A stretch of 64,000 nt of DNA from Huaxiibacter chinensis (GTDB lineage: Bacteria; Pseudomonadota; Gammaproteobacteria; Enterobacterales; Enterobacteriaceae): positions 1-64,000 of the forward strand of contig NZ_JAJVHF010000005.1 of assembly GCF_022171985.1 (NCBI RefSeq), read 5' to 3'. The number at the start of each line of letters is the position of its first letter. Position 1 is the first letter of the stretch. The position numbers and the translations under genes were made by a program. The notes beneath the pieces are model-generated. The model saw only the letters and a program-made list of their open reading frames with translations. It did no database searches and had not been told where the DNA came from. Of this stretch, positions 1-10,598 are shown piece by piece.

Positions 1-92
1 GCGCGGCCAATGCGCCACGCAATGTCTTCGTTCAGCTCTTCACCCAGCTTGCCGCGAATGTCATAAGCTTTAAAACAGGTTAACTTTTCCAT
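1..92 (-). CDS. cpsG: Phosphomannomutase, N-terminal fragment
   Basis: The complement of the first 92 bases reads [20 protein letters not shown] and on to IGRA, the conserved start of CpsG/ManB. This enzyme interconverts mannose-6-phosphate and mannose-1-phosphate, feeding GDP-mannose for colanic acid. The AYDIRG motif is typical of the alpha-D-phosphohexomutase family. The start codon at 92-90 follows an AAGGGA ribosome site. The gene leaves the window, so only about 30 codons are visible. It lies 107 bases downstream of cpsB on the same strand, as in E. coli. Confidence 0.93.
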   Translation of the reverse strand, partial: MEKLTCFKAYDIRGKLGEELNEDIAWRIGR

Positions 93-199
93 GATGATCC
101 CTTTTTCAGGCAACAGTCGGCCCGCCCGTGTAACAGGCATAGTTATTTTTCATTCGTAGACCCGGTAAATACCCCGCAACCGGGCAGGATTAACCGGCG

Positions 200-1636
200 C
201 TAGACCCGTCCGTAACGATCTTCGAAGCGGACAATGTCGTCCTCTTCAAGATACGAACCGGAGCGCACCTCAATCAGATCGAGCGGAATTTTCCCCGGGT
301 TTTCCAGGCAGTGGGTCGCCCCCAGCGGAATGTAGATGGATTCGTTTTCACCCAGCAGTTTGATATCGCCATTGATGGTCACTTTTGCCGTCCCCGCCAC
401 CACGACCCAATGCTCGGCGCGATGATGATGCATTTGCACCGACAATCCTTCGCCTGGCTTCACAGTTATGCGTTTTACCTGGTAGCGTTCGCCCGCGTCG
501 ATAGAGTCGTACTTGCCCCAGGGGCGATAAACTTCGCGGTGGATATGGTGTTCGTGACGCCCTTCGGCTTTAATCTGCTCAACCACTTTCTTGACGTCCT
601 GCACCGCGTTGCGGTCGGCAATCAGCACGGCATCTTTGGTCTGCACGACCACCAGATCTTTAACACCCACGGTGGTGACCAGGCCGGATTCGGCATACAC
701 GTAGCTGTTTTCCGTTTTGTGGCTGATCACATCGCCGTGATGGACATTGCCTTCAGGCGTATGTGCGCTGATTTCCCACAACGAAGACCAGGAGCCCACG
801 TCGCTCCAGCCGGCGTCCATAGGGACAACCACCGCATCCGCCGTACGTTCCATTACCGCGTAGTCAACGGACTCTTCCGGACAGGCCAGGAACGCCGCTT
901 CGTCGACGCGAATAAAGTCCAGATCCGGGTCTACCACGGCCATCGCTTTTTCACAGGCGCTGAGGATATCCGGACGATACTTTTGCAGCTCCTCCAGATA
1001 GCGACCGGCACGGAACAGGAACATACCGCTGTTCCAGTAGTACTCCCCGCTGGCCACGTAGGCTTGTGCGGTATCAAGATTCGGTTTCTCAACGAACTGC
1101 GCCACGTTGAACGCCACGCTGTCGCCCGCGCCCGGGGCTACATCGCCGCGACGAATGTAGCCATAGCCGGTTTCAGGCAGGTCGGGGACGATACCAAAGG
1201 TGACCAGCTTGCCGCTGTCGGCATAGGGGATCGCGGCGCGCACCGCGTCGCGGAAGGTCTCTTCCTGCTGAATCACGTGGTCTGCCGCCAGCACCAGCAT
1301 CAGCGGATCGCAATCCGGGCTGCTGCGTTTCGCCGCCAGCGCCGCCAGGGCAATCGCCGGCGCGGTATTACGCCCCGCAGGCTCAAGAATGATGTTTTCC
1401 GTCAGCTTGTTGAGCTGGCGAAGCTGTTCGGCCACAATAAAACGATGCTGCTCGTTACAAATGACGACCGGGCTTTCGCACTCCACGCCGTTCAGACGGT
1501 TCACCGTCGTTTGCAGCATGGTCAGCTCCCCTTTCAGGCAGAGGAACTGTTTTGGATAGAGCACGCGGGACAGCGGCCACAACCGACTACCTGAGCCACC
1601 AGCCATAACGACCGGATACAATTTATTCTGACTCAT
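200..1636 (-). CDS. cpsB: Mannose-1-phosphate guanylyltransferase
   Basis: Cytoplasmic enzyme that makes GDP-mannose from mannose-1-phosphate and GTP, the precursor of GDP-fucose in colanic acid. The 478-residue protein has the usual family length. The nucleotidyltransferase signature [11 protein letters not shown] lies near residues 13-23 and FVEKP near residue 180. The C-terminal third holds a cupin-like isomerase domain with the [17 protein letters not shown] stretch. The operon order wcaI-cpsB-cpsG is that of E. coli, where the gene is also called manC. The start lies two bases beyond the wcaI stop, so the two are probably translationally linked. Confidence 0.97.
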   Translation of the reverse strand: MSQNKLYPVVMAGGSGSRLWPLSRVLYPKQFLCLKGELTMLQTTVNRLNGVECESPVVICNEQHRFIVAEQLRQLNKLTENIILEPAGRNTAPAIALAALAAKRSSPDCDPLMLVLAADHVIQQEETFRDAVRAAIPYADSGKLVTFGIVPDLPETGYGYIRRGDVAPGAGDSVAFNVAQFVEKPNLDTAQAYVASGEYYWNSGMFLFRAGRYLEELQKYRPDILSACEKAMAVVDPDLDFIRVDEAAFLACPEESVDYAVMERTADAVVVPMDAGWSDVGSWSSLWEISAHTPEGNVHHGDVISHKTENSYVYAESGLVTTVGVKDLVVVQTKDAVLIADRNAVQDVKKVVEQIKAEGRHEHHIHREVYRPWGKYDSIDAGERYQVKRITVKPGEGLSVQMHHHRAEHWVVVAGTAKVTINGDIKLLGENESIYIPLGATHCLENPGKIPLDLIEVRSGSYLEEDDIVRFEDRYGRV

Positions 1637-1638
1637 GA

Positions 1639-2862
1639 TTATCCCCGTATATCTGCAATAAATTGGCTAAGCACGTTCTCTTTTTCGAGCGTGCGTTCGG
1701 CATATTCACGTGCCACCGTGTTCTGTTTTGGCATGACGAGTGCCTGTTCAATTCCGGCGACCAGCGCGGATACCGATTCGGGTTCAACGCAAACGGCGAT
1801 CCCCGGGTAAAGGTCACACAGCTGGCCCAGTTCGGTCTCAGGTTCTGCGGTGATCACCGCATTGCCGCCGACGGCCAAAATGTTGGTCAATTTAGACGGC
1901 AGTACCGCATCTGCGGCACCGCGTTTCTGTACGACGAGATGGCAATCGCCCATCTTCAGCAGCGCAGGCAGTGCGTCGTAGGACTGGAGCGGGAAGAACT
2001 TCACATTTTTCAGGCCACGGTCGTTGACCATTTTTTCCAGTCGCGCTTTCCCGCCGCCCTGACCGACAATCACGAACATCCACGCCTGGTGGCTGAGCTG
2101 CGCCGCCGCGTCGATAACGCTTTCCAGCCCCTGTTTTTCCCCGATATTGCCTGAGTAAAGGATGATCTTTTGATCCTCCGGCAATCCCAGCTGAGCACGC
2201 AGCGCTGCGGCATCGCGCGCTTCAACGTCGCGGAAACGGGCCACTTCGGACCAGTTCGGGAAGAAGATCACCTTCTCGGCCGCGACGCCTTTCTCCTGCG
2301 CTTTGTTCATCATTGAGCGGGAAATGGTCGAGACATAATCCACGTTGTGCAGGCCGTTGCGTTCAAACGCGCTGGCAAGCTTCGCGACTTTGCCGCCCTT
2401 CCCTTTACCTGCCATGCCCAGTCCGAGCATGGCATCCACTTCATAATCCTGAATGTGCAGCAACGTGCGTGCGCCAGACAGTTTTCCCAGCAGGCGCATT
2501 CCCGGGGTACAAAACAGCGTCGGGACCACGCCGATAATGCGATCCGGCTTCCAGCGTCGCTGCGCCATCAGCGGGAAGAAACTGCTCAGGGCAAAGCTGC
2601 CCAGATGAATCAGACGCTTCAGCGTTGAAGGCTGCTTCGGCACGTAAAGCGGGCAGCGCCAGACGGTGGCATTGCCCACTTCACGGCGATAGCGCCAGCT
2701 GGAGTACTTTTCACCGACTTTCCACTCCGGGTAGTAAGGCGGGGCCGTAATGACCCGCACCTCGTGACCCTGACTGGCCATCCATTCCACCATTTCACCG
2801 GTGTACTTACCGATCCCGGTCAGCTCCGGTGAATAGTTGATTCCGTAAACAAGGATCTTCAT
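1639..2862 (-). CDS. wcaI: Colanic acid glycosyltransferase WcaI
   Basis: GT4-type glycosyltransferase (GT-B fold) assigned to colanic acid repeat-unit assembly, usually annotated as a fucosyltransferase. At 407 residues it equals the E. coli length. The N-terminus has the sugar-transferase loop [16 protein letters not shown], and the middle has [15 protein letters not shown], the donor-binding region common to GT4 enzymes. The start overlaps the gmm stop by four bases, so translation is probably coupled. The exact donor and acceptor cannot be read from sequence and rest on E. coli annotation. Confidence 0.93.
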   Translation of the reverse strand: MKILVYGINYSPELTGIGKYTGEMVEWMASQGHEVRVITAPPYYPEWKVGEKYSSWRYRREVGNATVWRCPLYVPKQPSTLKRLIHLGSFALSSFFPLMAQRRWKPDRIIGVVPTLFCTPGMRLLGKLSGARTLLHIQDYEVDAMLGLGMAGKGKGGKVAKLASAFERNGLHNVDYVSTISRSMMNKAQEKGVAAEKVIFFPNWSEVARFRDVEARDAAALRAQLGLPEDQKIILYSGNIGEKQGLESVIDAAAQLSHQAWMFVIVGQGGGKARLEKMVNDRGLKNVKFFPLQSYDALPALLKMGDCHLVVQKRGAADAVLPSKLTNILAVGGNAVITAEPETELGQLCDLYPGIAVCVEPESVSALVAGIEQALVMPKQNTVAREYAERTLEKENVLSQFIADIRG

Positions 2863-3338
2863 AGTCCCGGTACTCCGGCCTGACGGTCGGCAAGGAAGTA
2901 GGCGCGACTGTTGTCGTGCACTCGATCGCTTGCCAGAAGCGCATCCGGCGTGAGCCAGCGATAATCATCGTGCTGTGCATCAGGCAGACGCAGATCTGCC
3001 TGATTCACCCTGAGATGAAAACCGAGCACCACGTAATGGGTGGTGAAATCGGTACCGGAAAAGTTATCGTCATAGAAGTGCTGCCAGACGCCGTAGAACT
3101 GCCCGGCTGCCATTGGCAGCCGCAAGCCCAGCTCTGCCTGAGTCAGGCGTTCAAAAGCCGACTCCAGCGTCTCATCCTTCAGAACGCGTCCACCGGGAAC
3201 GAACCAGTATCCCTGTGCGGGACGATTGGTACGACGCCCGAGCAGGTTCTCCCCACGCTCGTTTTCCACGATCAAATCGATGGAAATCAGCGGGGTCGAA
3301 CGCACAACCGTGGCAAAATCTTCCTGACTTAAAAACAT
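2859..3338 (-). CDS. gmm: GDP-mannose mannosyl hydrolase
   Basis: Nudix-type hydrolase (WcaH) that splits GDP-mannose or GDP-glucose into GDP and sugar, probably tuning nucleotide-sugar supply. A start at 3338 gives [12 protein letters not shown] and 159 residues, matching E. coli; a longer reading frame to 3377 would overlap fcl and is not supported. The altered Nudix box [17 protein letters not shown] is visible near residues 50-66; it departs from the classical REUXEE pattern, as is known for this family. It starts two bases after the fcl stop and overlaps wcaI by four bases. Confidence 0.94.
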   Translation of the reverse strand: MFLSQEDFATVVRSTPLISIDLIVENERGENLLGRRTNRPAQGYWFVPGGRVLKDETLESAFERLTQAELGLRLPMAAGQFYGVWQHFYDDNFSGTDFTTHYVVLGFHLRVNQADLRLPDAQHDDYRWLTPDALLASDRVHDNSRAYFLADRQAGVPGL

Positions 3339-3340
3339 CG

Positions 3341-4306
3341 TTACCCCCGGAAGCGGTGCTGGTTTTCCAGGAACCACTGATACGTGCTTGCCAGCCCCTG
3401 CTCCAGTGAAACCTCGTGGTACCAGCCCAACTGATGCAGACGGGTCACGTCCAGCAATTTACGCGGCGTGCCGTCAGGCTTGGTGGCGTCAAACACCACG
3501 CGACCTTTGTAGCCCACCACCTGGGCGATGGTCTGCGCCAGCTCACGAATAGTGCAGTCAACGCCGGTACCCACGTTGATGTGAGACAGCATGGGCTCGG
3601 TATTCTCCTGCCACACTTCGCTGTCCAGCTCCATAACGTGAATGCTGGCTGCCGCCATATCATCCACATGCAGGAACTCGCGCATTGGCGTACCGCTACC
3701 CCACACCACCACGTCAGGCGCATTCTCGGCTGTCGCTTCATGGAAACGACGGAGCAGCGCCGGGATCACGTGCGAGTTGCTCGGGTGGAAGTTATCGTGC
3801 GGGCCATACAGATTGGTTGGCATCACCGAGCGGTAGTCACGACCGTACTGACGGTTGTAAGACTCACAGAGTTTGATGCCCGCAATCTTGGCGATGGCGT
3901 ACGGTTCATTCGTGGCTTCCAGCGTTCCTTGCAGCAGTTCGCTTTCCGCGATCGGCTGTTTCGCCATCTTCGGATAAATACAGGATGAACCGAGGAACAG
4001 CAGCTTATTCACGTTGTGCAGGTGCGCCGCGTGAATGATGTTGCTCTCAATCATCATATTTTCGTAGATGAAGTCAGCCGGGTAGATATTGTTCGCCACA
4101 ATACCGCCCACTTTTGCTGCCGCCAGGTACACCTGATCGACGCGCGCTTCGGCAAAGAAATCCTGCACGGCTTTCGCATCCAGCAGGTTCAGCTCATCAC
4201 GCGTACGAACAATGACGTCGACGTCGCCGCGCTGTTCAAGCTGGCGGACGATGGCGGAACCCACCATCCCGCGATGTCCGGCGACAAAAATACGTTGTTT
4301 AGTCAT
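3341..4306 (-). CDS. fcl: GDP-L-fucose synthase
   Basis: Epimerase-reductase (WcaG) that converts GDP-4-keto-6-deoxymannose to GDP-L-fucose with NADPH, using the product of the adjacent gmd gene. The 321-residue protein begins with the Rossmann motif [11 protein letters not shown] (about residues 9-19). It carries the short-chain dehydrogenase Tyr-x-x-x-Lys pair in [10 protein letters not shown], and the family-specific GSSCIYP segment. Spacing to gmd and gmm is two bases on each side, indicating a tightly packed polycistronic unit. Confidence 0.97.
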   Translation of the reverse strand: MTKQRIFVAGHRGMVGSAIVRQLEQRGDVDVIVRTRDELNLLDAKAVQDFFAEARVDQVYLAAAKVGGIVANNIYPADFIYENMMIESNIIHAAHLHNVNKLLFLGSSCIYPKMAKQPIAESELLQGTLEATNEPYAIAKIAGIKLCESYNRQYGRDYRSVMPTNLYGPHDNFHPSNSHVIPALLRRFHEATAENAPDVVVWGSGTPMREFLHVDDMAAASIHVMELDSEVWQENTEPMLSHINVGTGVDCTIRELAQTIAQVVGYKGRVVFDATKPDGTPRKLLDVTRLHQLGWYHEVSLEQGLASTYQWFLENQHRFRG

Positions 4307-4308
4307 TA

Positions 4309-5430
4309 TCAGGACTCCAGCGCGATGGAAACCTCGTAGCCATGAGACTTAAGCAGAGAGTGTTTTTTCGCTGCTTCAAGGTCGTGAGCCACCATTTCAG
4401 AGACCATTTCCTGGAGCGTGATTTCCGGTTTCCAGCCCAGTTTTTCGTGTGCTTTGGTTGGATCGCCGAGCAGGGTTTCTACCTCAGCAGGACGGAAGTA
4501 ACGCGGGTCAACCTCAACAATCACATCGCCTGGCTGCACGCCTGGTGCATCGTGACCGGTTACGGAAACAACAATACCTTTCTCTTCGACGCCGGTGCCT
4601 TCAAAGCGCAGCTTAATGCCCAGCTGAGCGGCGGCCATTTCGACAAACTGACGCACGGAGTACTGCACGCCGGTCGCAATAACGAAATCTTCTGGTTTTT
4701 CCTGCTGCAGCATCATCCACTGCATTTTCACGTAGTCTTTCGCATGGCCCCAGTCACGCAGGGAGTCCATGTTACCGAGGTGCAGTTTCTTCTCGAGGCC
4801 CTGAGCAATGTTTGCAATGGCGCGGGTGATTTTACGGGTCACGAAGGTTTCGCCACGACGTGGAGATTCGTGGTTAAACAGGATGCCGTTACAGGCATAC
4901 ATGCCGTAGGATTCGCGGTAGTTTACGGTGATCCAGTACGCGTACATTTTGGCAACAGCGTACGGAGAACGTGGGTAGAACGGGGTGGTCTCTTTCTGCG
5001 GGATTTCCTGCACCAGACCATAAAGTTCAGAGGTAGATGCCTGATAGAAACGCGTTTTCTTTTCCAGGCCCAGGAAGCGAATCGCTTCCAGCAGACGCAG
5101 CGTACCCATGGCATCGACGTCAGCGGTATATTCCGGGGATTCAAACGACACCGCGACATGGCTCATCGCACCCAGGTTGTACACTTCATCCGGCTGTACT
5201 TCTTGCAGAATACGGGTCAGGTTAGACGTATCGGTCAGATCGCCGTAATGCAAATGGAATTTCGGGTTTGCAGAATGAGGATCCTGATAAATATGATCCA
5301 CACGTTCTGTATTAAACGAAGAAGCACGACGTTTAATACCATGAACTTCATACCCTTTTTCCAGCAGGAACTCTGCCAGATAAGAACCATCCTGCCCGGT
5401 AACGCCGGTGATGAGAGCGACTTTAGACAT
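4309..5430 (-). CDS. gmd: GDP-mannose 4,6-dehydratase
   Basis: Makes GDP-4-keto-6-deoxy-D-mannose from GDP-mannose, the first committed step to GDP-fucose. The 373 residues match the E. coli length. The NADP-binding [15 protein letters not shown] motif lies at residues 9-23, with [15 protein letters not shown] after it and the catalytic Tyr-x-x-x-Lys in [12 protein letters not shown]. It sits immediately upstream of fcl in the operon, so the two sequential pathway enzymes are made together. A 27-base gap separates it from wcaF. Confidence 0.97.
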   Translation of the reverse strand: MSKVALITGVTGQDGSYLAEFLLEKGYEVHGIKRRASSFNTERVDHIYQDPHSANPKFHLHYGDLTDTSNLTRILQEVQPDEVYNLGAMSHVAVSFESPEYTADVDAMGTLRLLEAIRFLGLEKKTRFYQASTSELYGLVQEIPQKETTPFYPRSPYAVAKMYAYWITVNYRESYGMYACNGILFNHESPRRGETFVTRKITRAIANIAQGLEKKLHLGNMDSLRDWGHAKDYVKMQWMMLQQEKPEDFVIATGVQYSVRQFVEMAAAQLGIKLRFEGTGVEEKGIVVSVTGHDAPGVQPGDVIVEVDPRYFRPAEVETLLGDPTKAHEKLGWKPEITLQEMVSEMVAHDLEAAKKHSLLKSHGYEVSIALES

Positions 5431-5457
5431 GTTTATATTCCTCTGTACTTATCGAAT

Positions 5458-6006
5458 TTAATCAGTTTCAACGCGTTCGCGTATCACCACTGCGGGGTTG
5501 CCACGGCAAATCTTATTTGCCGGTAGCGATTTAAAAACGCTGCTGCGTGCACCGACTACGGTGCCATCGCCAACAGAAACACCGGGAGCAACAAACACAT
5601 CTGTTGCCAGCCAGCATTTTTCGCCAATCACAATTGGGGTGGCGTTAATATCAAAATGCGGGCTCATAAAATCGTGGCTACCGGTGCACAAATAACACTT
5701 TTGTGACACGACAGAATTGGCACCAATGGTAATGTCACCCAGGGTGTACAATACCGCGTCATCCCCTACCCAGGCGTAATCACCGAGCGTTAGCTTCCAG
5801 GGATAGGTAATTTTTACCGACGGTCGAATCACCACGTTCTTGCCAATTTTTGCACCAAACAGACGCAGCAAAAATGCGCGCCAGCGATACAACACCTGTG
5901 GCGACCAGGCAAATAACGTTGCCTGCACGGCCCACCACAACTGCACTTTAATCCCGTTCCCGCCCCGAAAACCTTTCGGCACGGAAAAGCCTTTTAACTC
6001 CTGCAT
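5458..6006 (-). CDS. wcaF: Colanic acid acetyltransferase WcaF
   Basis: Left-handed beta-helix (hexapeptide repeat) O-acetyltransferase expected to add acetyl groups to colanic acid sugars from acetyl-CoA. At 182 residues it equals E. coli WcaF. The hexapeptide pattern is visible from about residue 60 on (IGKNVVIRP, LGDYAWVGDDAV, IGANSVVSQ), followed by a TPIVIGEKCWLATDVFVAPG segment like that of maltose and nodulation acetyltransferases. It lies between wcaE and gmd in the standard order. The acetylation position is not deducible here. Confidence 0.93.
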   Translation of the reverse strand: MQELKGFSVPKGFRGGNGIKVQLWWAVQATLFAWSPQVLYRWRAFLLRLFGAKIGKNVVIRPSVKITYPWKLTLGDYAWVGDDAVLYTLGDITIGANSVVSQKCYLCTGSHDFMSPHFDINATPIVIGEKCWLATDVFVAPGVSVGDGTVVGARSSVFKSLPANKICRGNPAVVIRERVETD

Positions 6007-6021
6007 GACATTTCCTTATAT

Positions 6022-6768
6022 TCAGACTTTGTTATATAAGGCTTTTGTTTTACCCGTCGTTTTCAGACGTAATAAATAGGATAATTCCGCCCAGAAGCCG
6101 GGTACGCGTAATATCTTGCGCTGTACGTTTTTTGCATCCTGACATAATTCAAGATTATTGGAGGTTGACACACCGCCCATCGAGAATTCGGAAACCAGCC
6201 CTTTAATACGGCGGAACGGGTAACCCGCTTTATACATGCTGGCCGTCAAGGCATAATCTGATGACACTTTATATTGCAGGTCGTACGGATGTTTTTTCAG
6301 CCCGGCCACCGGGAAGAAAATCGCCTGATGACTGGCGGGCAGGCTGTGGTAGATATACCAGCCTGGCTTCGCATTGCGGGTCATTTTGTGTCCGTCGCCG
6401 AAGTCCAGCAGCGCATCACCCATCACCATGGCTTCGTCTTTCTGACGCGACAGCTGACGGGCAAATAACGCCACATCCTCATGGAAGACATCCCCTGAAT
6501 TCAGGAAGATAGCGTAACGCCCTTGCGCCATCGCAATGCCTTTATTCATCGCATCATAGATACCGTTATCTTTCTCGCTGATATAACGTAAATTGAACTC
6601 ACCGTTCAGTTTTTCGAGAAACTCCGCCGTGCCATCGCTGGAGCCGCCATCGACAACGATCCATTCAAACGTGAGGCTGGGATCGCGTGCCAGGTTGCGC
6701 AGCGAGCGCCAGGTTTTTACCACCCCTTCATGATTACGAAAGGCGACAGTAATGACGCTTAGAAACAT
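6022..6768 (-). CDS. wcaE: Colanic acid glycosyltransferase WcaE
   Basis: GT2 (GT-A fold) inverting glycosyltransferase of the colanic acid pathway, acting at the cytoplasmic face of the membrane. The start at 6768 gives [15 protein letters not shown] and 248 residues, and is preceded by a GAGGTGG ribosome site; the frame stays open further upstream but lacks homology there. Visible motifs are the nucleotide-binding [13 protein letters not shown] near residue 38, [15 protein letters not shown] residues and FLNSGD, which supplies the metal-binding acid. It lies 16 bases downstream of wcaD. Confidence 0.93.
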   Translation of the reverse strand: MFLSVITVAFRNHEGVVKTWRSLRNLARDPSLTFEWIVVDGGSSDGTAEFLEKLNGEFNLRYISEKDNGIYDAMNKGIAMAQGRYAIFLNSGDVFHEDVALFARQLSRQKDEAMVMGDALLDFGDGHKMTRNAKPGWYIYHSLPASHQAIFFPVAGLKKHPYDLQYKVSSDYALTASMYKAGYPFRRIKGLVSEFSMGGVSTSNNLELCQDAKNVQRKILRVPGFWAELSYLLRLKTTGKTKALYNKV

Positions 6769-6784
6769 AAACCACCTCGTTTTG

Positions 6785-8005
6785 TCATATCCGCGTAATA
6801 TTGAGCGCTTTGCGTAAAATAAACGGACACACAATTAAGAATGCATATTCCGGGCTAAATATTGACCCGGTAAAAAACAGCGACACCGGCGTAAAAAGAT
6901 ACAGCTGCACCCGAAAGTTTTGGTTATCACCAAACGCGTTTATCATCATTTTAAACACTTTAAACAGATACCAGGCTGTCAACAGCACGGCAAACCATGA
7001 AAAGTAAATAATTAACAGATACAGGCCATTGTCTATGGTTTTACCGACGTCCGCACCGTTAAAGATTCCGAATGATGCAACATATTCATAAAGTGAGCCG
7101 AATCTTACTACGCCATCAATATGGGTTAAAGAATACCCAACCATCACCAGCGGACCGATAATGCGATAATAAGATGACGACCCTTCCGTACCCAAATCCC
7201 CCAGTCGCGTGGCGATGTAAGGGAATGCAAAGACAATGCCGACTAAAAATACGGTTAGCGATATTATCGCTAAGGGTAGTTTTTTCTTAATGGCTTCCTT
7301 ATTCAGGTACTGGAAAGCCCATTCAAGCAAGTAAAACAGGATGAACGTCATGACGCCCGAGAAGGAACCTGACAGAACAATCCCTGCAAGAATCATAGCA
7401 TCGGTCTTGGGGGTTTTGATACCGAACTGTTTGATGCTGAGCCAAATTGAGATTAACGCCAGAGCAAAAAACGCCGGTTCAAAATAGAGTGCGGTGGTTC
7501 GCTTACCGCCAAACTTAATAAAGTTCAGAACATAGCTATTACTGTAAATGAGATATTTCGAAATTATTTCCATCAGGCTACTGCCGCCCGTCAAAATAAT
7601 TTGCGCCATCTCCATTGCAGCAAGCACAACAATAAGTGTTACCGCAAGATAAAAGAACCTGAGGATTTTCCTATAATTGTGTGGCGATATTGTTTTAAAG
7701 CGAATACTCCACACCATGCCAATAATGATGACGATATAAACAAACAGCATGGTGGAAGTGACATACTTGCTGGCATCCAGCGACTGACCAAAAATGTAGT
7801 TAAAGGCGGTCAGGCCCGCGCCAAGCCCCAGGGCGATCATCAGTTTTTTAATACTGATTTTGTCCACATACAGCAGCAGGAGCACGGGCAGGAAGGTCAC
7901 AATGGTTATCGGGAAGCTTTCACCAAGCTGGGCAATTTTGACGTTGACCAGCAGATAGATCAGCGGAAGCAGCAGATAACTACAGATTCTGATAGAACGA
8001 GACAT
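6785..8005 (-). CDS. wcaD: Colanic acid polymerase WcaD
   Basis: Integral inner-membrane protein considered the Wzy-type polymerase that joins colanic acid repeat units in the periplasm. The start at 8005 ([15 protein letters not shown]) gives 406 residues and matches E. coli; the frame extends further upstream, but only inside wcaC. About ten hydrophobic segments are evident, and the long central segment with [20 protein letters not shown] is strongly conserved. It overlaps the wcaC end by 26 bases in another frame. A lower G+C content than its neighbours is usual for polymerase genes of this kind. Confidence 0.92.
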   Translation of the reverse strand: MSRSIRICSYLLLPLIYLLVNVKIAQLGESFPITIVTFLPVLLLLYVDKISIKKLMIALGLGAGLTAFNYIFGQSLDASKYVTSTMLFVYIVIIIGMVWSIRFKTISPHNYRKILRFFYLAVTLIVVLAAMEMAQIILTGGSSLMEIISKYLIYSNSYVLNFIKFGGKRTTALYFEPAFFALALISIWLSIKQFGIKTPKTDAMILAGIVLSGSFSGVMTFILFYLLEWAFQYLNKEAIKKKLPLAIISLTVFLVGIVFAFPYIATRLGDLGTEGSSSYYRIIGPLVMVGYSLTHIDGVVRFGSLYEYVASFGIFNGADVGKTIDNGLYLLIIYFSWFAVLLTAWYLFKVFKMMINAFGDNQNFRVQLYLFTPVSLFFTGSIFSPEYAFLIVCPFILRKALNITRI

Positions 8006-9197
8006 ACTCCTCCAGCATCTGTTCACCACTGTAAGCCACGCGACTGCGGTTGCGGAACGATTCCAGGGTAGTGTTAAAAACAGCTTGCGCAATATGAGCC
8101 TTTGGCTGCTGCACCAGCGGGACCACCTCGCTTTCGCTGAAGGTCTTCCCACCGGATTTCTCCAGCACCTCTCGCGCGGCGTCGCTGTGGGTGGCGATGA
8201 CCGGCACCCCAATAGAGAGCGCTTCGCACAAAATCAGCGGGTAATTATCAACACGGGAGCTGAACACCAGCGCATCCATCCCATTTAAGGCGCTCATCAG
8301 CTTGCGCTTATCCGTCTCGAAACCGTGATTCACCACGTTCGGTCCCTCAAACGGCGAGAACTTACCGAAGGTGTGCAGTTCAATCTTATCGCCCAGCGCC
8401 ATCATGTCGCGCACCAGCTGCTGGTTGGTTTTGCCGTCATAGCGCAGGTCGTGGGCAACCACGGCGATTTTGGGTTTTCCCTGGGTATCGGTAATCGGGT
8501 CCAGTTCTGCCAGGATCTCTTCCGTCGCCACGTCGATGCCGTTATTGATGATCCTGCAGCGCCCTGCCCCGTACAGGCTGTTGAACGCATCGGCAACGTG
8601 CTGGCTTGGCGAAATAAAGGTGCAGCCAAGCGCCAGCATATCGCGGAACAACTGTCGTTTGCCCGAGACCAGCTGATGCGCACGATCCACTTTTACCGGC
8701 GGGTAGTTGGCGAGCGTCGGGCATTTCTGACAGTCCGTTCTCCAGCCTTCGCAGCCGTCGGTGAAGGCGCAACGTCCGGTTACGCTCCAGTGATCGTGCA
8801 GGGTCCAGACGAAGGTGGTATCCGCTTTATGCGCTTTCACCTTTTCACAAAAGGCCACCACCTCTTCCAGATTTAACCAGTAGCTGTGCAGCACGTGGAA
8901 ATGAAGGACCACCGGGCCTGACGTGCGGGTCACCGTGCGGTAAAGGCTGTTCAGGTTGCCGAAGAGATCGCGGTTGAACAGACGGAACAAGGCAATATTG
9001 GCAACCGACGTTAAGCGTGGAGTCTGTTTCAGCACGTGCGGATAGTTATCGTGGCTGACGCTTTTTTTACCGCCCTTGCCGTAGCCATACACGAAACGGG
9101 ACTGTAACCCTTTTTGCAGCGCACGCTGATGCAGATCCAGCGCAACACCTGCCGCTCCGCCCTCAGCCAGACGGACATTAAATTGCAGAATATTCAT
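7980..9197 (-). CDS. wcaC: Colanic acid glycosyltransferase WcaC
   Basis: GT4-type glycosyltransferase of repeat-unit assembly; the 405 residues equal E. coli WcaC. The N-terminal FNVRLAEGGAAGVALDLH segment is the acceptor-side glycine-rich loop, and the C-terminal part has ALVFSSRVDNYPLILCEALSIGVPV with the E-x7-E-like motif typical of GT4 donor binding. It overlaps the wcaB stop by four bases and runs 26 bases into wcaD, so these cistrons are probably translationally coupled. The sugar transferred is not shown by the sequence. Confidence 0.92.
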   Translation of the reverse strand: MNILQFNVRLAEGGAAGVALDLHQRALQKGLQSRFVYGYGKGGKKSVSHDNYPHVLKQTPRLTSVANIALFRLFNRDLFGNLNSLYRTVTRTSGPVVLHFHVLHSYWLNLEEVVAFCEKVKAHKADTTFVWTLHDHWSVTGRCAFTDGCEGWRTDCQKCPTLANYPPVKVDRAHQLVSGKRQLFRDMLALGCTFISPSQHVADAFNSLYGAGRCRIINNGIDVATEEILAELDPITDTQGKPKIAVVAHDLRYDGKTNQQLVRDMMALGDKIELHTFGKFSPFEGPNVVNHGFETDKRKLMSALNGMDALVFSSRVDNYPLILCEALSIGVPVIATHSDAAREVLEKSGGKTFSESEVVPLVQQPKAHIAQAVFNTTLESFRNRSRVAYSGEQMLEEYVSFYQNL

Positions 9198-9685
9198 TTA
9201 ATCACCTTCACGCGGGCCTTTTCACCGGTCACCAGCGCGTTATCCGGAATGGTGTCCAGCACCACGCTTCCTGCGCCGACAGTGACGTTATTTCCCACAC
9301 GAATATCACCAATAATCACCACGTTCGCCCCCAGCTCAACGTTGTTGCCGATGACAGGACAGGCAAGGCTGTCTGGACCCCGGTTGCCGATAGTGACGGC
9401 GTGGCGAATGGTGAAATCATCCCCGGCGACCACGAACTTGTTGATGACGACGGCATAGCCATGATGAATGGTAAAGCGGCGTCCAATCGTGGCCCCCGCC
9501 TGGATTTCGTAGCCAAAGAAGCATTCGGTGATGATGCGGTACATCACCAGCACGGGCGCGGCCCAAAGATTATTGAGAACGTTTTTTTTGCGCCAGACGG
9601 AGCAGAAATGGGCAATGCGATAAGCCAGCACCATGCAGCACGGACGCAGGCTCCAGCTATTTGCGCGGCAATCTTCCAGAAACAT
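9194..9685 (-). CDS. wcaB: Colanic acid acetyltransferase WcaB
   Basis: Second hexapeptide-repeat acetyltransferase of the pathway, related to serine acetyltransferase. The 163 residues are one longer than in E. coli. Repeats such as IGRRFTIHHGYAVVI, GDDFTIRHAVTIGN and GNNVTVGAGSVVLD form the left-handed beta-helix. The HHGYAVVI region carries the histidine common to this enzyme class. Its start codon overlaps the wcaA stop as TAATG, and its stop overlaps the wcaC start as ATGA. Confidence 0.93.
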   Translation of the reverse strand: MFLEDCRANSWSLRPCCMVLAYRIAHFCSVWRKKNVLNNLWAAPVLVMYRIITECFFGYEIQAGATIGRRFTIHHGYAVVINKFVVAGDDFTIRHAVTIGNRGPDSLACPVIGNNVELGANVVIIGDIRVGNNVTVGAGSVVLDTIPDNALVTGEKARVKVIK

Positions 9686-10527
9686 TATTTCCCCCGAAGT
9701 CCATCAGCCAGACGCTTGCCGTTACGCACGGAGAGCAGCGTAAGCAATGTGCGCCAGTTCATGCGCTTGTTGCGGATCTGATAGAGGGTAAAGAGTTGAT
9801 ACTTGCGGCTGGCACGGTCGAATTTATCTTTGTGCTTGCGATAAAAATGGAAGTAGCCGGAAAACTTTTTCGGCGAAGAGGTGATTTGCATCTCACCGTG
9901 GTTGATATGCAGAATTTGCGTTGCGTCTTCCACTTTCCACGGCTCGCCATACTCCACGACCATTCGCAGGAAAATATCGTAGTCCTGTGCCGCTTTCAGT
10001 TCGGTATCGAACAGGCACTCTTTAAAACGCCATGCCCAGGTAAAGACCTGATTGCCAATGATGTTGCGCTTGTAAAACAGACGACGCGAATAGGGCGACT
10101 TCGGATACAGCGGCAGGCTGGCCGGTTGGGAATAGACCTCGCCCTGGCAGACATAGTCGTTGGCATACAGAAACGCATGCGTCACCAGCTGCTGTTTATG
10201 CGACAGGAAGATCGACAGACGATTCGGTGTCCATTCATCGTCGTCATCAATGCCGGTTATATACTCCCCTTTCGCCTGCAGAATCGCCTGGTTACGTACC
10301 GCGCAGGCCCCCGTATTTATGGCGTTATGGGTGTACTTAACGCGGGGATCGTTCAGGTCGGTCACAAACTGCTGCAGTTGCTCATAAGAAGAGGAGCAGT
10401 CATCGACAATAATCATTTCCCAGTGGTCATAATCCTGACGCAAAACCGATTTTATCGCACGGATCGCCAGCTGCTGACGGTTCCATGTCGGCATATAAAT
10501 AGAAATTAAAGGGCGCTGTGTTGTCAT
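9685..10527 (-). CDS. wcaA: Colanic acid glycosyltransferase WcaA
   Basis: GT2-family glycosyltransferase of 280 residues, one more than E. coli WcaA. The N-terminus has the classical PLISIYMPTWNRQQLAIRAI segment, followed by the UDP-sugar site IIVDDCSSS near residue 40 and the metal-binding GIDDDDEWTPNRL near residue 95. It is the first sugar-transfer gene after wzc, separated from it by 71 bases with a REP-like hairpin. Expression therefore depends on read-through from wza-wzb-wzc. Confidence 0.93.
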   Translation of the reverse strand: MTTQRPLISIYMPTWNRQQLAIRAIKSVLRQDYDHWEMIIVDDCSSSYEQLQQFVTDLNDPRVKYTHNAINTGACAVRNQAILQAKGEYITGIDDDDEWTPNRLSIFLSHKQQLVTHAFLYANDYVCQGEVYSQPASLPLYPKSPYSRRLFYKRNIIGNQVFTWAWRFKECLFDTELKAAQDYDIFLRMVVEYGEPWKVEDATQILHINHGEMQITSSPKKFSGYFHFYRKHKDKFDRASRKYQLFTLYQIRNKRMNWRTLLTLLSVRNGKRLADGLRGK

Positions 10528-10548
10528 GGTTTCCCCGGATGGAATAGA

Positions 10549-10594
10549 TACCCTCGCCCGCCCCCTCCCGTAGGAGAGGGTCAGGTGAGAGGAA
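10549..10594 (-). repeat. REP-like hairpin between wzc and wcaA
   Basis: A C-rich then G-rich stretch with arms CCCTCC (10563-10568) and GGAGAGGG (10573-10580), followed by TCAGGTGAGAGG. A close relative sits at 61477-61508 after fbaB, sharing GGAGAGGGTCAG. Enterobacter-type REP elements have this look. It lies inside the capsule operon between the export genes and the first glycosyltransferase, so it may affect transcript stability or polarity. That effect is inference. Confidence 0.65.
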
Positions 10595-10598
10595 AGGA

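Noticed and set aside
311..1594. Long 427-codon plus-strand open frame opposite cpsB
   Set aside because: It lies wholly antisense to a well-conserved gene, has a His/Arg-rich composition typical of a shadow frame and no family likeness.
4342..5526. 394-codon plus-strand frame opposite gmd
   Set aside because: It is antisense to conserved gmd, and its composition is that of a shadow frame.
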